Shown here one piece after another: positions 1 through 8,713 of a DNA stretch of 64,000 bases; position 1 is the stretch's first letter, and each line of letters begins with the position of its first letter. Position numbers and translations under genes: made by a program. The DNA comes from Sulfitobacter maritimus. Lineage in GTDB: Bacteria > Pseudomonadota > Alphaproteobacteria > Rhodobacterales > Rhodobacteraceae. The stretch spans positions 372,001 through 436,000 of the forward strand of contig NZ_JABVBB010000038.1 of NCBI RefSeq assembly GCF_013346665.1. The letters run 5' to 3'. Below the pieces are notes generated by a model that saw nothing but the letters and a program-made list of their open reading frames with translations, did no database searches and was not told the origin of the DNA.

Positions 1-848
1 ACCCCGACGATCAGCAGACCGTTCAGCGCGGTGAGCACCACATCCATTATGGTGAATATCCGCATCTCTCCCTGAAAAGTGCGGCGGGCCTCTTCGATAG
101 CCTCCCCGGCGAAATCGACCTCCAGATCATGATGGGCGAACATCTTGACCGAATGGATATTCGTATAGGCATCCACCACCCGGCCGGTCACCTGAGAACG
201 CGCATCCGAGGCGGCTTTGGACGCCGGCCCGACCCGTTTGATCGTCCAGACCACCAATGCGGAATAGAGCAGAAGCCATGCCAAAAGCGGCACTAACAAG
301 CGGATATCGGAGGTGGACAGCAAGACCGCCGCACCGATTACATAGGCCAGCGAATAGGACAGCGCGTCGAAGGTTTGAAACACCACCTCCCCCGCTGCCG
401 GGGGTGTCTGCATGATGCGATTGGCAATGCGTCCGGCAAAATCATTCTCAAACCAACCAACCGATTGTCGCAGCACATGCCGATGCGCACGCCAACGGAT
501 CAGCGTGCCAAAGTTTGGCAGGATCGTGTTGTTGAGCAACATGACGTCAAACGCCTGCACCATGGGCCGCAGGAACAGAACGGCCAGGGCGACCAACATT
601 AACTCGGTGCCATGAGCCTCCCACATCTGCATTGGATCATTGGACAGAAGATCAACGATGCGACCCATGTAATAGATCAGCCCAACCTCGATCGCTGCAA
701 CGAGGATCGCCATGATTCCGGCGAGCACGAAGACCTTTTTGAAGGGCTTCGCATAGTTGCGCATGAACGGCCAAAGCCCCTGTGGCGGGTGATCACCCTC
801 GACGTAAGGGAGGTATGGATCAACGAGGTTTTCAAAGAAGCGGAACAT
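1..848 (-). CDS. ABC exporter, N-terminal membrane part (runs off the window edge)
   Basis: The N-terminal ~282 residues of an ABC transporter with a fused membrane domain; the ATPase half lies beyond the left edge. The reading frame starts MFRFFENLVDPYLPYVEGD. Hydrophobic segments are visible at about residues 41-63, 82-98, 160-178 and 185-203, separated by the basic loops expected of a type I (MsbA/LmrA-like) exporter domain. Members of this family move lipids, drugs or peptides outward across the inner membrane; the substrate cannot be told from this half. The start is the ATG at 848, with a weak AAGG-type ribosome site. Upstream lie a 170-base gap with a possible tiny leader ORF and then cca, transcribed in the same direction. 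The ABC family call is firm; function beyond that is open. Confidence 0.85.
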   Translation of the reverse strand, partial: MFRFFENLVDPYLPYVEGDHPPQGLWPFMRNYAKPFKKVFVLAGIMAILVAAIEVGLIYYMGRIVDLLSNDPMQMWEAHGTELMLVALAVLFLRPMVQAFDVMLLNNTILPNFGTLIRWRAHRHVLRQSVGWFENDFAGRIANRIMQTPPAAGEVVFQTFDALSYSLAYVIGAAVLLSTSDIRLLVPLLAWLLLYSALVVWTIKRVGPASKAASDARSQVTGRVVDAYTNIHSVKMFAHHDLEVDFAGEAIEEARRTFQGEMRIFTIMDVVLTALNGLLIVG

Positions 849-930
849 AAGAAGGCCTTAGGATAAGACGTGCAAAAATGTCGGCGCCACCTAATGATGG
901 GGCCGAAAAACGGGCTGGGGCTATGTCAGC

Positions 931-957
931 TTAGCTGAACCAGATCCCACGGTACAT
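931..957 (-). CDS. Candidate 8-codon leader peptide upstream of the ABC exporter
   Basis: A nine-codon frame (MYRGIWFS, then TAA) is preceded by GAGGAGG at 966-972, eight bases before its ATG. This is a stronger ribosome site than that of the exporter gene 83 bases downstream. The stop codon is the loop of a small perfect hairpin (TCAGC-TAA-GCTGA, 926-938), and a second imperfect GCCCG/CGGC hairpin with a T-rich loop follows near 900-917. This layout resembles leader peptides that control transporter or resistance genes by ribosome position. No experimental or comparative support is available here, so its reality is inference; a chance ATG behind a purine-rich tract is the alternative. Confidence 0.35.
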   Translation of the reverse strand: MYRGIWFS

Positions 958-1017
958 TTTGCACACCTCCTCGGTTGATGTGCCTCAGTAGCCGAATTTA
1001 CCTATTTTGTCGACCTG

Positions 1018-2175
1018 TCAGCGCCCGTCCAGCAATTCGGCGGCGGTTAGGGTGAAGTCTGATGCGATCCACAGATGCTCCAGCCGGGCAAGTTCTTGGC
1101 CAAGCTCAGGGCCATTGAACCGGGGCATGAGGTCTTTGCCCTTCACAGGAAAACGCGCGGTAGACGCTCTTTCAATCGTCTCTAACACAGCACATTCGGG
1201 CATTTGTTCTGCAAGACACCCCCGCAACAGCGCTGCAGCGCGCGCGAGGTCCGCCCCATGGCGGTAGGCCAACTCCGGAAGACCAACCCCGGAAAATCCC
1301 TGTTCCTGCAACAGGGCAAGCGTTTTTGCCTCTGCCTTGCTCAGACGCAGCCGTTCACTCACCCCTTCCCCGCCCAGCGCGGCCAGACGGGTGAGCCAGT
1401 TCGGCGCGAGCCCCAAGGTCTGCTCAAAATGCACCAGCAGCGACATCCAACGGTCGTCACTGCCCGGTAGTAGCACCGGGAAAACCCCGGTTTGGCGCAT
1501 CAGCGCGAGAGCCGACGCAGGATCATCTGCCCGCAGTAACTTTCTAAATTCCTGCCCGACCCGCTCTGCGGAAAGTGTCTCTAACCCGTCAAGATTAGAG
1601 GCGATGGCGTCTACTGCGTCAGGGTCTGGCCCATCTTCTGGATCACCATACCAAGCCATAAATCGGAAATAGCGCAGCGTGCGCAGGTAATCTTCGCGAA
1701 TGCGGCGGTCTGCATCCTCGATAAAGCGCAGCCGCCGTGCGCGTAGGTCTGGCAAACCGCCCAAAGGATCAACAACCCGGCCTTCGGGAGTCGCATAAAG
1801 CGCGTTCATCGTGAAATCACGACGCCGCGCATCCTCGCGCATGTCAGTGGAGAAGGCGACGACAGCGCGACGCCCATCAGTGTCCACGTCGCGGCGGAAT
1901 GTCGTGATCTCAAAGGGCTTCCCGCCCGAAACTAAGGTCACCGTGCCGTGGTCAATGCCCGTTGGCACCGCTTTCACACCGGCGGCTTTGGCGAGAGACA
2001 TTACCACCTCTGGCGGCGCATCCGTCGATAGGTCTACATCGCTGTCTGGCAGACCCAAAAGCGCATCACGCACGCAGCCGCCGACAAAGTAAATCTGATG
2101 ACCGCCGCCCTGTACCACGCGACACACCTGCTGTGCATCCTCGTCTTGCAGCCAGCGGGTTTGGGGGGGAATCAT
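1018..2175 (-). CDS. cca: CCA tRNA nucleotidyltransferase
   Basis: Adds or repairs the 3'-CCA end of tRNAs using CTP and ATP. The 385-residue protein has the class II nucleotidyltransferase core: GGCVRDALLG at residues 32-41, the metal-binding DSDVDLS at 44-50, then RRRDFTMNALY and the RIREDYLRTLRYFRF helix. The rest is the helical neck, body and tail domain. The start is the ATG at 2175, which overlaps the stop of the upstream Nudix gene as ATGA, so the two are probably translationally coupled. A longer frame reaching 2226 begins at a TTG inside the Nudix gene and adds no conserved residues. Length and motifs fit alphaproteobacterial Cca/PcnB-type enzymes. Confidence 0.93.
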   Translation of the reverse strand: MIPPQTRWLQDEDAQQVCRVVQGGGHQIYFVGGCVRDALLGLPDSDVDLSTDAPPEVVMSLAKAAGVKAVPTGIDHGTVTLVSGGKPFEITTFRRDVDTDGRRAVVAFSTDMREDARRRDFTMNALYATPEGRVVDPLGGLPDLRARRLRFIEDADRRIREDYLRTLRYFRFMAWYGDPEDGPDPDAVDAIASNLDGLETLSAERVGQEFRKLLRADDPASALALMRQTGVFPVLLPGSDDRWMSLLVHFEQTLGLAPNWLTRLAALGGEGVSERLRLSKAEAKTLALLQEQGFSGVGLPELAYRHGADLARAAALLRGCLAEQMPECAVLETIERASTARFPVKGKDLMPRFNGPELGQELARLEHLWIASDFTLTAAELLDGR

Positions 2176-2768
2176 CTGTTCATTCGGGTCGCCCATGCGT
2201 GCAACATACGCGCGGTTGCGCCCCAAATGTAATAGGGGCCATAGGGAACAGTGTAATAATACCGTCGCTGACCGCGCCAGCGACGGGAATGCACAATGTA
2301 GTTGCTAGGGACCAGCACATGGTCGAGCGGCACGCGAAACACCTCTTCGACCTCACCGGGCTCTGGAACCACTTCGAACGCGCGGGTCACATGACCGATC
2401 ACCGGCGTCACGCTGAAGCCTGTTACAGTCTCATGCGCGGGCAGAACGCCCAATACATCGACGATCTCGCTCGGCAAGCCAATCTCTTCCCGCGCTTCGC
2501 GCAGAGCAGCGGCGATGACATCTGCATCACCGCCGTCTTGCTTGCCGCCCGGAAAGGCAATCTGTCCGGGATGGTGCTTTAACGCCGAAGAACGTTTGGT
2601 CAGGATCAATTCCAGCCGATCACCGGTATCGATCACCGGGGCCAACACACCCGCAGGCCGCAAAGCGCGGCCTTTGGGCAGTGTGACATCCGGGTTCAGG
2701 TCAAAATCAGAGGATTCCACCCCCGTCTGCGCAAGCGCTGCGCGGTAGGACTGGAATTTATCGCTCAC
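2172..2768 (-). CDS. Nudix hydrolase, CoA pyrophosphatase type
   Basis: A 198-residue Nudix protein of the CoA/NUDT7-like group, which cleaves CoA or related dinucleotide pyrophosphates. The Nudix box runs from GGK at about residue 74 to REAREEIGL at 90-98. It is preceded by GQIAFPGG, the extended signature of the CoA pyrophosphatase branch. The chosen start is GTG at 2768, one base after the hslO stop and six bases behind AAGG. A TTG at 2807 would add 13 residues inside hslO and lacks a ribosome site. The gene sits between hslO and cca in a tight leftward operon. Substrate identity is inferred from the family only. Confidence 0.85.
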   Translation of the reverse strand: MSDKFQSYRAALAQTGVESSDFDLNPDVTLPKGRALRPAGVLAPVIDTGDRLELILTKRSSALKHHPGQIAFPGGKQDGGDADVIAAALREAREEIGLPSEIVDVLGVLPAHETVTGFSVTPVIGHVTRAFEVVPEPGEVEEVFRVPLDHVLVPSNYIVHSRRWRGQRRYYYTVPYGPYYIWGATARMLHAWATRMNR

Positions 2769-2769
2769 C

Positions 2770-3744
2770 TCAGACCTTGGCCTCGAAACCCACTGACTCA
2801 GGATCAAGGTCGTAATGCGCCCCGCAGAACTGGCAGTCTGCGGTGACCCGACCTTCGTCCGTGGTCATCTTCTCGATGTCACGGGCGGAGTAGATCGACA
2901 GGCTCTGCCGCACACGGTCCTCGGAACAGGTGCAGCCGAAACGAACCGGCTGGGGATCATAGACTCGCGGTTGTTCCTCGTGAAACAATCGCAGCAACAG
3001 GTCCGTCGGTGGCACGCTGGGGCCGATCAGTTCGAGGTCTTCGACCGTGCCAAGCAGGATATTAATACGGTTCCAGTTCTCAGCATCATCGCCTTCGACC
3101 AAGTCATCGGCCTTAAGCACATCGCCCGAACCTTCACCAGATGCAGCCAAGGGGGATGCTTTGGGCATATGCTGCAACATGATCCCGCCTGCGCGCCAAT
3201 GCTCAGGCTCATCGGGGCCTGAGGATTTGCCGAAGCTCAGCGAGAAACGTGTTGGCAGTTGCTCGGACTGCGCGAAATAGGACTCAGCGCAGGCCGAAAG
3301 CGACCCAGCGGCCAAAGGCGTGATGCCTTGATAGGGGGTCATGCCTTTACCTTGGTCAATCATAATTGCGAAATAGCCTTCGCCTACCTGCTCAAACGGC
3401 GCGGCATCGGTCAGACGATCCGCATCATAGCTGGCATAGGCGCGAATACGGGCAGGTTCGCCCTCTTTCTCAGGGCCATAGTAATCAGTGGCGATCATCC
3501 GCACCGCACCCTTGGACTGGACCTGAAGCGACAGTTTCCAGCGCAGTTTAATGGTCTGCCCAATCAAAGCGGTCAGCAAAGCCATCTCGGCCACCAAGGC
3601 TTCGACCTGCGGCGGGTAATCATGCTGTTTCAAAATACCTTCCAACACGCCATCAAGCCGCGCCACGCGGCCGCGCATGTCGACATTGTCTAACTGGAAG
3701 GGCAGAACGGTATCGTCCCACGCGATTGTAGTTCCTTGGGTCAT
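2770..3744 (-). CDS. hslO: Hsp33 redox-regulated chaperonin
   Basis: Cytoplasmic holdase chaperone switched on by oxidation plus unfolding. The 324-residue protein has the Hsp33 core domain and the C-terminal zinc switch: C271-x-C273 in FGCTCSEDR and C304-x2-C307 in CQFCGAHY, all four thiolates present. The start is ATG 3744, preceded by AAGGA. In the 76-base gap shared with the divergent Nudix gene, the leftward strand carries CCCC-TATATA, reminiscent of a heat-shock (RpoH) -10, with a poor CTTT at -35; this is suggestive only. It heads the leftward operon hslO-Nudix-cca. Confidence 0.95.
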   Translation of the reverse strand: MTQGTTIAWDDTVLPFQLDNVDMRGRVARLDGVLEGILKQHDYPPQVEALVAEMALLTALIGQTIKLRWKLSLQVQSKGAVRMIATDYYGPEKEGEPARIRAYASYDADRLTDAAPFEQVGEGYFAIMIDQGKGMTPYQGITPLAAGSLSACAESYFAQSEQLPTRFSLSFGKSSGPDEPEHWRAGGIMLQHMPKASPLAASGEGSGDVLKADDLVEGDDAENWNRINILLGTVEDLELIGPSVPPTDLLLRLFHEEQPRVYDPQPVRFGCTCSEDRVRQSLSIYSARDIEKMTTDEGRVTADCQFCGAHYDLDPESVGFEAKV

Positions 3745-3820
3745 CGGGTTTCCTTATCGGGGGCCGCTTGGCATACCGCGTCTATATAGGGGCAGCAACC
3801 CATGGAAAAAGGGGCAGCGA

Positions 3821-4258
3821 ATGATCCGACGTACAGACCGACCACCAAGACCCGATAAGACCTATACGCCCCGGCCCGGAGTCTATGCCATCTTGCCGCT
3901 ACAGAACCGGTTTTTAATGACATTGGAACAGGCGGCACAGACCGAAGTGCAACTGCCCGGCGGCGGCATTGATCCGGGGGAGTCCCCTCTTCAAGCGCTG
4001 CACCGCGAAGTTATGGAAGAGATTGGTTGGCGCATTGCCCGCCCTCGCAGGCTGGGGGCGTTCCGACGGTTTACCTATATGCAGGATTACGACCTTTGGG
4101 CGCAGAAAATCTGCCACATCTACGTGGCCCATCCCATACGCCAGATCGCAGAACCAAGCGAGCCGCATCACGCCACGCTAGTACTCTCTGCGTCCGAAGC
4201 CATAGCAACACTGGCCAATGACGGTGACCGTATGTTTCTGCAACGCTATCTTGGCTGA
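3821..4258 (+). CDS. Nudix hydrolase
   Basis: A small (145-residue) single-domain Nudix protein. The box lies at about residues 47-69, from LPGGGIDPGES to HREVMEEIG, and all catalytic Glu positions are present. The substrate is unknown; this size is typical of (d)NTP or nucleoside-diphosphate-X pyrophosphatases. The start is ATG 3821, eight bases after AAGGGG. Longer readings upstream overlap the hslO promoter region and are unlikely. It diverges from hslO and its 3' end overlaps that of the convergent phosphatase gene by 13 bases. Confidence 0.85.
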   Translation: MIRRTDRPPRPDKTYTPRPGVYAILPLQNRFLMTLEQAAQTEVQLPGGGIDPGESPLQALHREVMEEIGWRIARPRRLGAFRRFTYMQDYDLWAQKICHIYVAHPIRQIAEPSEPHHATLVLSASEAIATLANDGDRMFLQRYLG

Positions 4259-5526
4259 GGGCCCAAATACTCAAACAATATGCCAGAGACATCATCCGGA
4301 AATTCGCGACTGCCCGCAAATTCGGACAGGTTCCAAACCAAGGCGCTCAGCAATGCCGGGCCACTGAAACGACGCAGATCGGTCAGCATCTCTGCCAACC
4401 CGGCCTCACCCAACATATTGCCCGCTCGGTCAGGACATTCAGTGACCCCGTCCGACAGCAAGAGCAAGCGATCCCCTTGGGACATCTGCACTTCAAACTG
4501 ATCGAACTTAACGCCCGACAGCAGGCCAACGGGAAACCCGCCTGTCCCGTTCTGCTCGATCCTCCCGTCATTGCGCAGCAAAGCGGGATGCGGATGACCA
4601 GCCTGCGCTATGGTTACGGCACCGCTGCTGAGATCAACAATCGCCAATATCAGCGTAAAATAATGCTCAGTATCCATTTCATCGAGCACCAGATCGTTCA
4701 GCTCCTCGATCACCTCACGGGGCGGCCGGGCGGCATAGCTTCCGTCGGGCTGCAAGCTTAGCGCCACATTCTGATCCGGTGCCGTGGCCGATAGATACCC
4801 CGCCAGCCGCGCGGTCATCAGCGCCGAACTGATGCCATGGCCCGAGACATCCAAACCAAACAGACCCAACTGACCAGGGCAAACCGGAAAATAGCCTACC
4901 AGATCACCCCCGACATGCCCCGCAGAGCGGAGCATCATGGACAGATTGCCCCCATCAAGGGCGCGGTATCGCTCTCGGATCAATGACTGCTGAAGCTTCT
5001 TGGCTTCAATCAAATCCTTTTCGATCACCGCCTGTGTGCGCTGCAATTCCCCCAACGTTTCTGAAATCAGATGGTTCTTCTGTGTCAGTTCCCGTTGCAT
5101 GTTCAAAATACGCTGGCCTGCGGTCATACGTGCGCGCAGTTCGGAGTTATTGACCGGCTTGGTAAGAAAATCATCGGCCCCGGCATCAAGCCCCCGCGCC
5201 ACTTCCGCCTTATCGCTTTTCGCAGTCAGCAGGATAAAATAGCCGTATTGATCCTGAGATAACGCGCGAAACGCGCGGCAAAACTCCAAGCCGGACAGGC
5301 CGGGCATCATCCAATCGCTCAACACGATCTGCGGCATCCGTTCGCGGCACAGCGCTAAGGCGGCTTCGCCTGTGCTTGCCTCCATCACCTCATAGCCCCA
5401 GCGTGTGAGTGATTTGCACAGGATACGCCGCTGCACTCGGCTATCATCAACGACCAAAACCAACACAGGTTCTACAGGCGCAGCTTGCGCCGATGTCTTG
5501 CAAGGTAGGTCCAGTTTCATGCGCAT
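4246..5526 (-). CDS. Response regulator with SpoIIE/PP2C-type phosphatase output
   Basis: A 426-residue cytoplasmic signalling protein. The N-terminal receiver domain (about residues 20-140) has the acidic pair D27/D28, phospho-acceptor D71 in LSDWMMPG and the KP motif in FLTKPV. A coiled-coil linker (about 140-190) leads to a SpoIIE-like Ser/Thr phosphatase domain with GLDVSGHGISSALM and LLLLSDGVTE metal-site motifs. Proteins of this build (RsbU/HsbR-like) usually dephosphorylate an anti-anti-sigma factor in a partner-switching cascade; no such partner is encoded here. A divergent Hpt gene next door could donate phosphate to D71. Start ATG 5526 is used; ATG 5520 is equally possible. Confidence 0.9.
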   Translation of the reverse strand: MRMKLDLPCKTSAQAAPVEPVLVLVVDDSRVQRRILCKSLTRWGYEVMEASTGEAALALCRERMPQIVLSDWMMPGLSGLEFCRAFRALSQDQYGYFILLTAKSDKAEVARGLDAGADDFLTKPVNNSELRARMTAGQRILNMQRELTQKNHLISETLGELQRTQAVIEKDLIEAKKLQQSLIRERYRALDGGNLSMMLRSAGHVGGDLVGYFPVCPGQLGLFGLDVSGHGISSALMTARLAGYLSATAPDQNVALSLQPDGSYAARPPREVIEELNDLVLDEMDTEHYFTLILAIVDLSSGAVTIAQAGHPHPALLRNDGRIEQNGTGGFPVGLLSGVKFDQFEVQMSQGDRLLLLSDGVTECPDRAGNMLGEAGLAEMLTDLRRFSGPALLSALVWNLSEFAGSREFPDDVSGILFEYLGPQPR

Positions 5527-5642
5527 ATATCCCGACAGTCGCCCTGCCTTAGCGCATGCCTACTTAACAGCTCATGAAGCCCATTGTGCGAACCGTTTTT
5601 TAACGTCCCCCCGCCAGAATGCCGCGCAACGGAGGTGGCAAA

Positions 5643-5984
5643 ATGATTGATTGGACACGCGTGCTCGAACTGCGCGATGAGGTCGGCGCCGAAGACTTTA
5701 ACGAGGTGGTCGATCTGTTCCTCGACGAAGTGCAAGAAGTGATTATGCGGCTCGACGATAACCTGCCCCCGGCGCAAGTTGAGGCTGATTTACACTTTTT
5801 GAAAGGAAGCGCGCTCAGCCTCGGCTTTGCCGCCTTCTCTGATCTATGTGAGACCGGCGAAAAAAAGGCCTCTGGCGGAGAGAACCTAACAGATGTCTTG
5901 CCTCGCTTGCGCGATTGCTATGCAAAGTCGCGGCAGATTTTCCTGAATGACCTTCCGCAAAAGCTGACCGCACCAGCGGTTTGA
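5643..5984 (+). CDS. Hpt (histidine phosphotransfer) domain protein
   Basis: A 113-residue stand-alone Hpt domain. The phosphorylatable H51 sits in HFLKGSALSLGF, matching the family HxxKGxxxxxG pattern. Such proteins shuttle phosphate between hybrid kinases and receivers. The start is ATG 5643, eight bases after GGAGG; an upstream in-frame start would place that ribosome site inside the gene. It diverges from the REC-SpoIIE gene across 116 bases, so the two probably share a control region and may form a phosphorelay pair. No cognate kinase lies in the window. The domain call is firm; the partnership is inference. Confidence 0.9.
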   Translation: MIDWTRVLELRDEVGAEDFNEVVDLFLDEVQEVIMRLDDNLPPAQVEADLHFLKGSALSLGFAAFSDLCETGEKKASGGENLTDVLPRLRDCYAKSRQIFLNDLPQKLTAPAV

Positions 5985-5989
5985 CCGAA

Positions 5990-7222
5990 TTAAAGCACGA
6001 ATTGCGCTAAAATCTCGTCATTCGTGATGTCGGTATAGGTAAAGCCTGATCTGGCCAATTGCTGCAGGAAGGGGGCGAAGTTCTCCGGCTGGCTCGTCTC
6101 GATCCCGATCAGAACCGACCCAAAGTTGCGCGCGGATTTCTTCAGATACTCGAACCGACAGATATCATCCTCCGGCCCCAGCATCATCAAAAACTCCTTC
6201 AGGGCGCCAGGACGCTGCGGCATCCGCAGGATGAAATACTTTTTAACACCGGAATAGCGCTGCGCCCGCTCCTTAACCTCAGGCAATCGCTCGAAATCGA
6301 AGTTTCCGCCGGAAGCCACGCAAACCACAGTCTTGCCCGCGATCTCATCCGCCACCTCGCTCAATGCATCGATCGACAGCGCGCCCGCAGGCTCCAACAC
6401 GATCCCTTCGACATTCAGCATCTCGTTGATTGTCACGCAAATCCGGTCCTCCGCCAGATGCACAACATCAGTGGGATCTACCCCGCTTAACCGCGCAAAG
6501 GTCCGCGCCCCGATCTTAGCAACCGCAGCCCCATCGACAAAACTATCAACAGGCGAGACATCCACTGGCTCTCCCGCTTCCAACGCGCGCGCAAAGCTCG
6601 GCGCCCCCGCAGGTTCAACAAAGGTGTAGCGGCAGGCGTCACCAAAGTAGCTCACTACCCCGGACGACAGCCCGCCGCCGCCCACTGGCAAAATCACGTG
6701 ATCCGGCACGCGGCCCAATTGCGCTTCGATCTCCACCGCAACGGATGCTTGCCCCTCAATCACATCATCATCGTCAAAGGGCGACAGAAAATGCGCCCCT
6801 TCAGCGGCACAAAACGCCTGCGCAGCTTTCAACGTCGCATCGAAATAGTCGCCAACAAGGCGAATCTCGACATTATCGCCGCCAAATATGCGGGTCTTCT
6901 GTACCTTCTGCTGTGGCGTAGTCACCGGCATAAAGACCACGCCGCGCACGCCGAAATGGCTACAGGCAAAAGCCACCCCCTGCGCATGGTTCCCCGCCGA
7001 AGCGCAGACGAACACCTGCTTCTCGGGGATCAACTTGCGCATCGCATTGAACGCCCCACGCAGTTTGTATGAGCGTACCGGGCTTAAATCTTCGCGCTTC
7101 AACCAGATATCCGCGCCAAACCGTTCGGACAGGTGTTCGTTGCGCAGCAGCGGCGTGGCTGGAAACAAGACGCGCAAAGCCTCTGCCGCCGCTTGTGCTT
7201 TATGTGCAAAATCATCCGCCAT
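5990..7222 (-). CDS. ilvA: Threonine dehydratase (biosynthetic type)
   Basis: PLP enzyme converting L-threonine to 2-oxobutanoate, the first committed step to isoleucine. In the 410-residue protein the PLP lysine is K53 in SYKLRGA; the phosphate-binding glycine loop VGGGGLSSG follows. The C-terminal ~80 residues (from YFILRMPQRPGALKEF) form one ACT-like regulatory domain, as in the shorter IlvA forms. The start is ATG 7222, behind AAGGAG; a longer frame back to 7360 passes through the promoter and is rejected. It is divergent from argG. Confidence 0.93.
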   Translation of the reverse strand: MADDFAHKAQAAAEALRVLFPATPLLRNEHLSERFGADIWLKREDLSPVRSYKLRGAFNAMRKLIPEKQVFVCASAGNHAQGVAFACSHFGVRGVVFMPVTTPQQKVQKTRIFGGDNVEIRLVGDYFDATLKAAQAFCAAEGAHFLSPFDDDDVIEGQASVAVEIEAQLGRVPDHVILPVGGGGLSSGVVSYFGDACRYTFVEPAGAPSFARALEAGEPVDVSPVDSFVDGAAVAKIGARTFARLSGVDPTDVVHLAEDRICVTINEMLNVEGIVLEPAGALSIDALSEVADEIAGKTVVCVASGGNFDFERLPEVKERAQRYSGVKKYFILRMPQRPGALKEFLMMLGPEDDICRFEYLKKSARNFGSVLIGIETSQPENFAPFLQQLARSGFTYTDITNDEILAQFVL

Positions 7223-7246
7223 CTGTGCTCTCCTTGCTGCTTCCCG

Positions 7247-7275
7247 TCGATAGGCGCGCAACCGGACCAGGTCAA
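7247..7275 (-). promoter_or_regulatory. Probable sigma-70 promoter of ilvA
   Basis: On the leftward strand TTGACC (7275-7270) and TATCGA (7252-7247) are separated by exactly 17 bases. They would place the start of transcription about 18 bases before the ilvA start codon. A short leader of that size leaves no room for an attenuator peptide. Confidence 0.45.
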
Positions 7276-7346
7276 CGCAGGCTTCAATCTTGCCCGCGCC
7301 CGCGAAAACCGCTACCTCGCAGGGCGAACTTGAAAGGAACCCCGTC

Positions 7347-8573
7347 ATGTCCGCGCCCAAGAAAGTCGTGCTTGCCTATTCCGGCGGCCTCGATACCTCG
7401 ATCATCCTGAAATGGCTGCAAACTGAATACGGCTGCGAAGTGGTGACCTTCACCGCCGACCTCGGCCAAGGTGAAGAGCTCGAACCGGCCCGCAAAAAGG
7501 CCGAGATGATGGGCATCGCCCCGGAAAATATCTACATCGAAGATGTCCGCGAAGAATTCGTCCGCGACTTCGTCTTCCCAATGTTCCGCGCCAATGCAGT
7601 CTACGAAGGGCTCTACCTCTTGGGCACCTCCATCGCCCGCCCGCTGATCTCCAAACGTCTTGTGGAAATCGCCGAAGAAACCGGCGCCGACGCGGTAGCC
7701 CACGGTGCCACCGGTAAAGGCAACGATCAGGTCCGCTTTGAACTGGCGGCCTATGCGCTGAACCCCGATATCAAAGTCATCGCCCCTTGGCGCGAATGGG
7801 ATCTGTCGAGCCGCACCAAACTGCTGGCCTTCGCCGAACAGAACCAAATCCCAATCGCCAAGGACAAACGCGGCGAAGCCCCCTTCTCCGTCGATGCCAA
7901 CCTGTTGCACACCTCGTCTGAGGGCAAAGTCCTCGAAGACCCAGCCGTCGACGCGCCCGACTACGTCTACCAGCGCACGGTTAACCCCGAAGACGCCCCC
8001 GACACACCCGAATACGTCGAAATCGGTTTCGAACGTGGCGACGCAGTCAGCATCAACGGCGAAGCCATGTCCCCCGCCACGATCCTGACCAAACTCAATG
8101 AGCTTGGCGGTAAACACGGCTGCGGCCGCCTCGATCTGGTTGAAGGCCGTTTCGTCGGCATGAAATCCCGGGGGATTTACGAGACCCCCGGCGGCACCCT
8201 GCTGCTTGAAGCGCATCGCGGCATCGAATCCATCACCCTCGACCGCGGTGCCATGCACCTGAAAGACGAGCTGATGCCGAAATACGCCGAGCTCATCTAC
8301 AACGGCTTCTGGTACAGCCCCGAACGCAAGATGCTGCAAGCTGCCATCGACGCAAGCCAAACCCATGTCACCGGCACCGTGCGCCTGAAACTCTACAAAG
8401 GCCACGCTCGCACCGTCGGCCGCTGGTCCGATCACAGCCTCTACTCCGAGGCTCATGTGACCTTTGAAGACGACGCCGGCGCCTACGACCAAAAAGACGC
8501 CGCAGGCTTCATCCAGCTGAACGCCCTGCGCCTCAAACTGCTCGCCGCCCGCGACAAACGCAGCAAAGGCTGA
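7347..8573 (+). CDS. argG: Argininosuccinate synthase
   Basis: Joins citrulline and aspartate using ATP in arginine synthesis. The 408-residue protein carries the PP-loop AYSGGLDTS at residues 10-18, and the usual [13 protein letters not shown] and [17 protein letters not shown] segments. The start is ATG 7347, with AAAGGA eight bases upstream; an upstream in-frame extension lacks a ribosome site. The gene stands alone on this strand, opposite ilvA. A 460-residue open frame on the other strand is a compositional shadow of its GC-rich codons. Confidence 0.96.
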   Translation: MSAPKKVVLAYSGGLDTSIILKWLQTEYGCEVVTFTADLGQGEELEPARKKAEMMGIAPENIYIEDVREEFVRDFVFPMFRANAVYEGLYLLGTSIARPLISKRLVEIAEETGADAVAHGATGKGNDQVRFELAAYALNPDIKVIAPWREWDLSSRTKLLAFAEQNQIPIAKDKRGEAPFSVDANLLHTSSEGKVLEDPAVDAPDYVYQRTVNPEDAPDTPEYVEIGFERGDAVSINGEAMSPATILTKLNELGGKHGCGRLDLVEGRFVGMKSRGIYETPGGTLLLEAHRGIESITLDRGAMHLKDELMPKYAELIYNGFWYSPERKMLQAAIDASQTHVTGTVRLKLYKGHARTVGRWSDHSLYSEAHVTFEDDAGAYDQKDAAGFIQLNALRLKLLAARDKRSKG

Positions 8574-8610
8574 AGCACGGGCCGAAAACCCTCCTTCATC
8601 CTTTCTTAAA

Positions 8611-8645
8611 TACCCGCGGGGGTCCGGGGGCAGCGCCCCCGGCGG
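8611..8645. repeat. GC-rich dispersed-type hairpin element
   Basis: A perfect 8-bp inverted repeat, CCGGGGGC-AGC-GCCCCCGG (8624-8642), sits 50 bases after argG, flanked by AAATACCCGCGGGGGT. From memory, near-identical tracts recur after genes in many Rhodobacteraceae genomes, so this is probably one copy of a dispersed palindromic element. No T-run follows on the argG strand, so it is a weak terminator at best. No other copy was noticed in this window. Confidence 0.5.
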
Positions 8646-8664
8646 CCTGCCCCGGCCGCAACGC

Positions 8665-8694
8665 AAAAGGCCCGAGCGTTCCCGCCCGGGCCTT
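8665..8694 (-). terminator. Rho-independent terminator of the secreted-protein gene
   Basis: Read leftward, an 8-bp stem AAGGCCCG/CGGGCCTT (8667-8674 with 8687-8694) closes a 12-base loop and ends in TTTT, 20 bases past the stop codon of the gene at 8714. Confidence 0.65.
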
Positions 8695-8713
8695 CTCCAA
8701 ATTTACAGCCAGA

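Noticed and set aside
7284-8666. 460-residue open frame antisense to argG
   Set aside because: It mirrors GC-rich argG codons, has Phe/Asp/Gly-rich low-complexity composition and no ribosome site; argG is certain.
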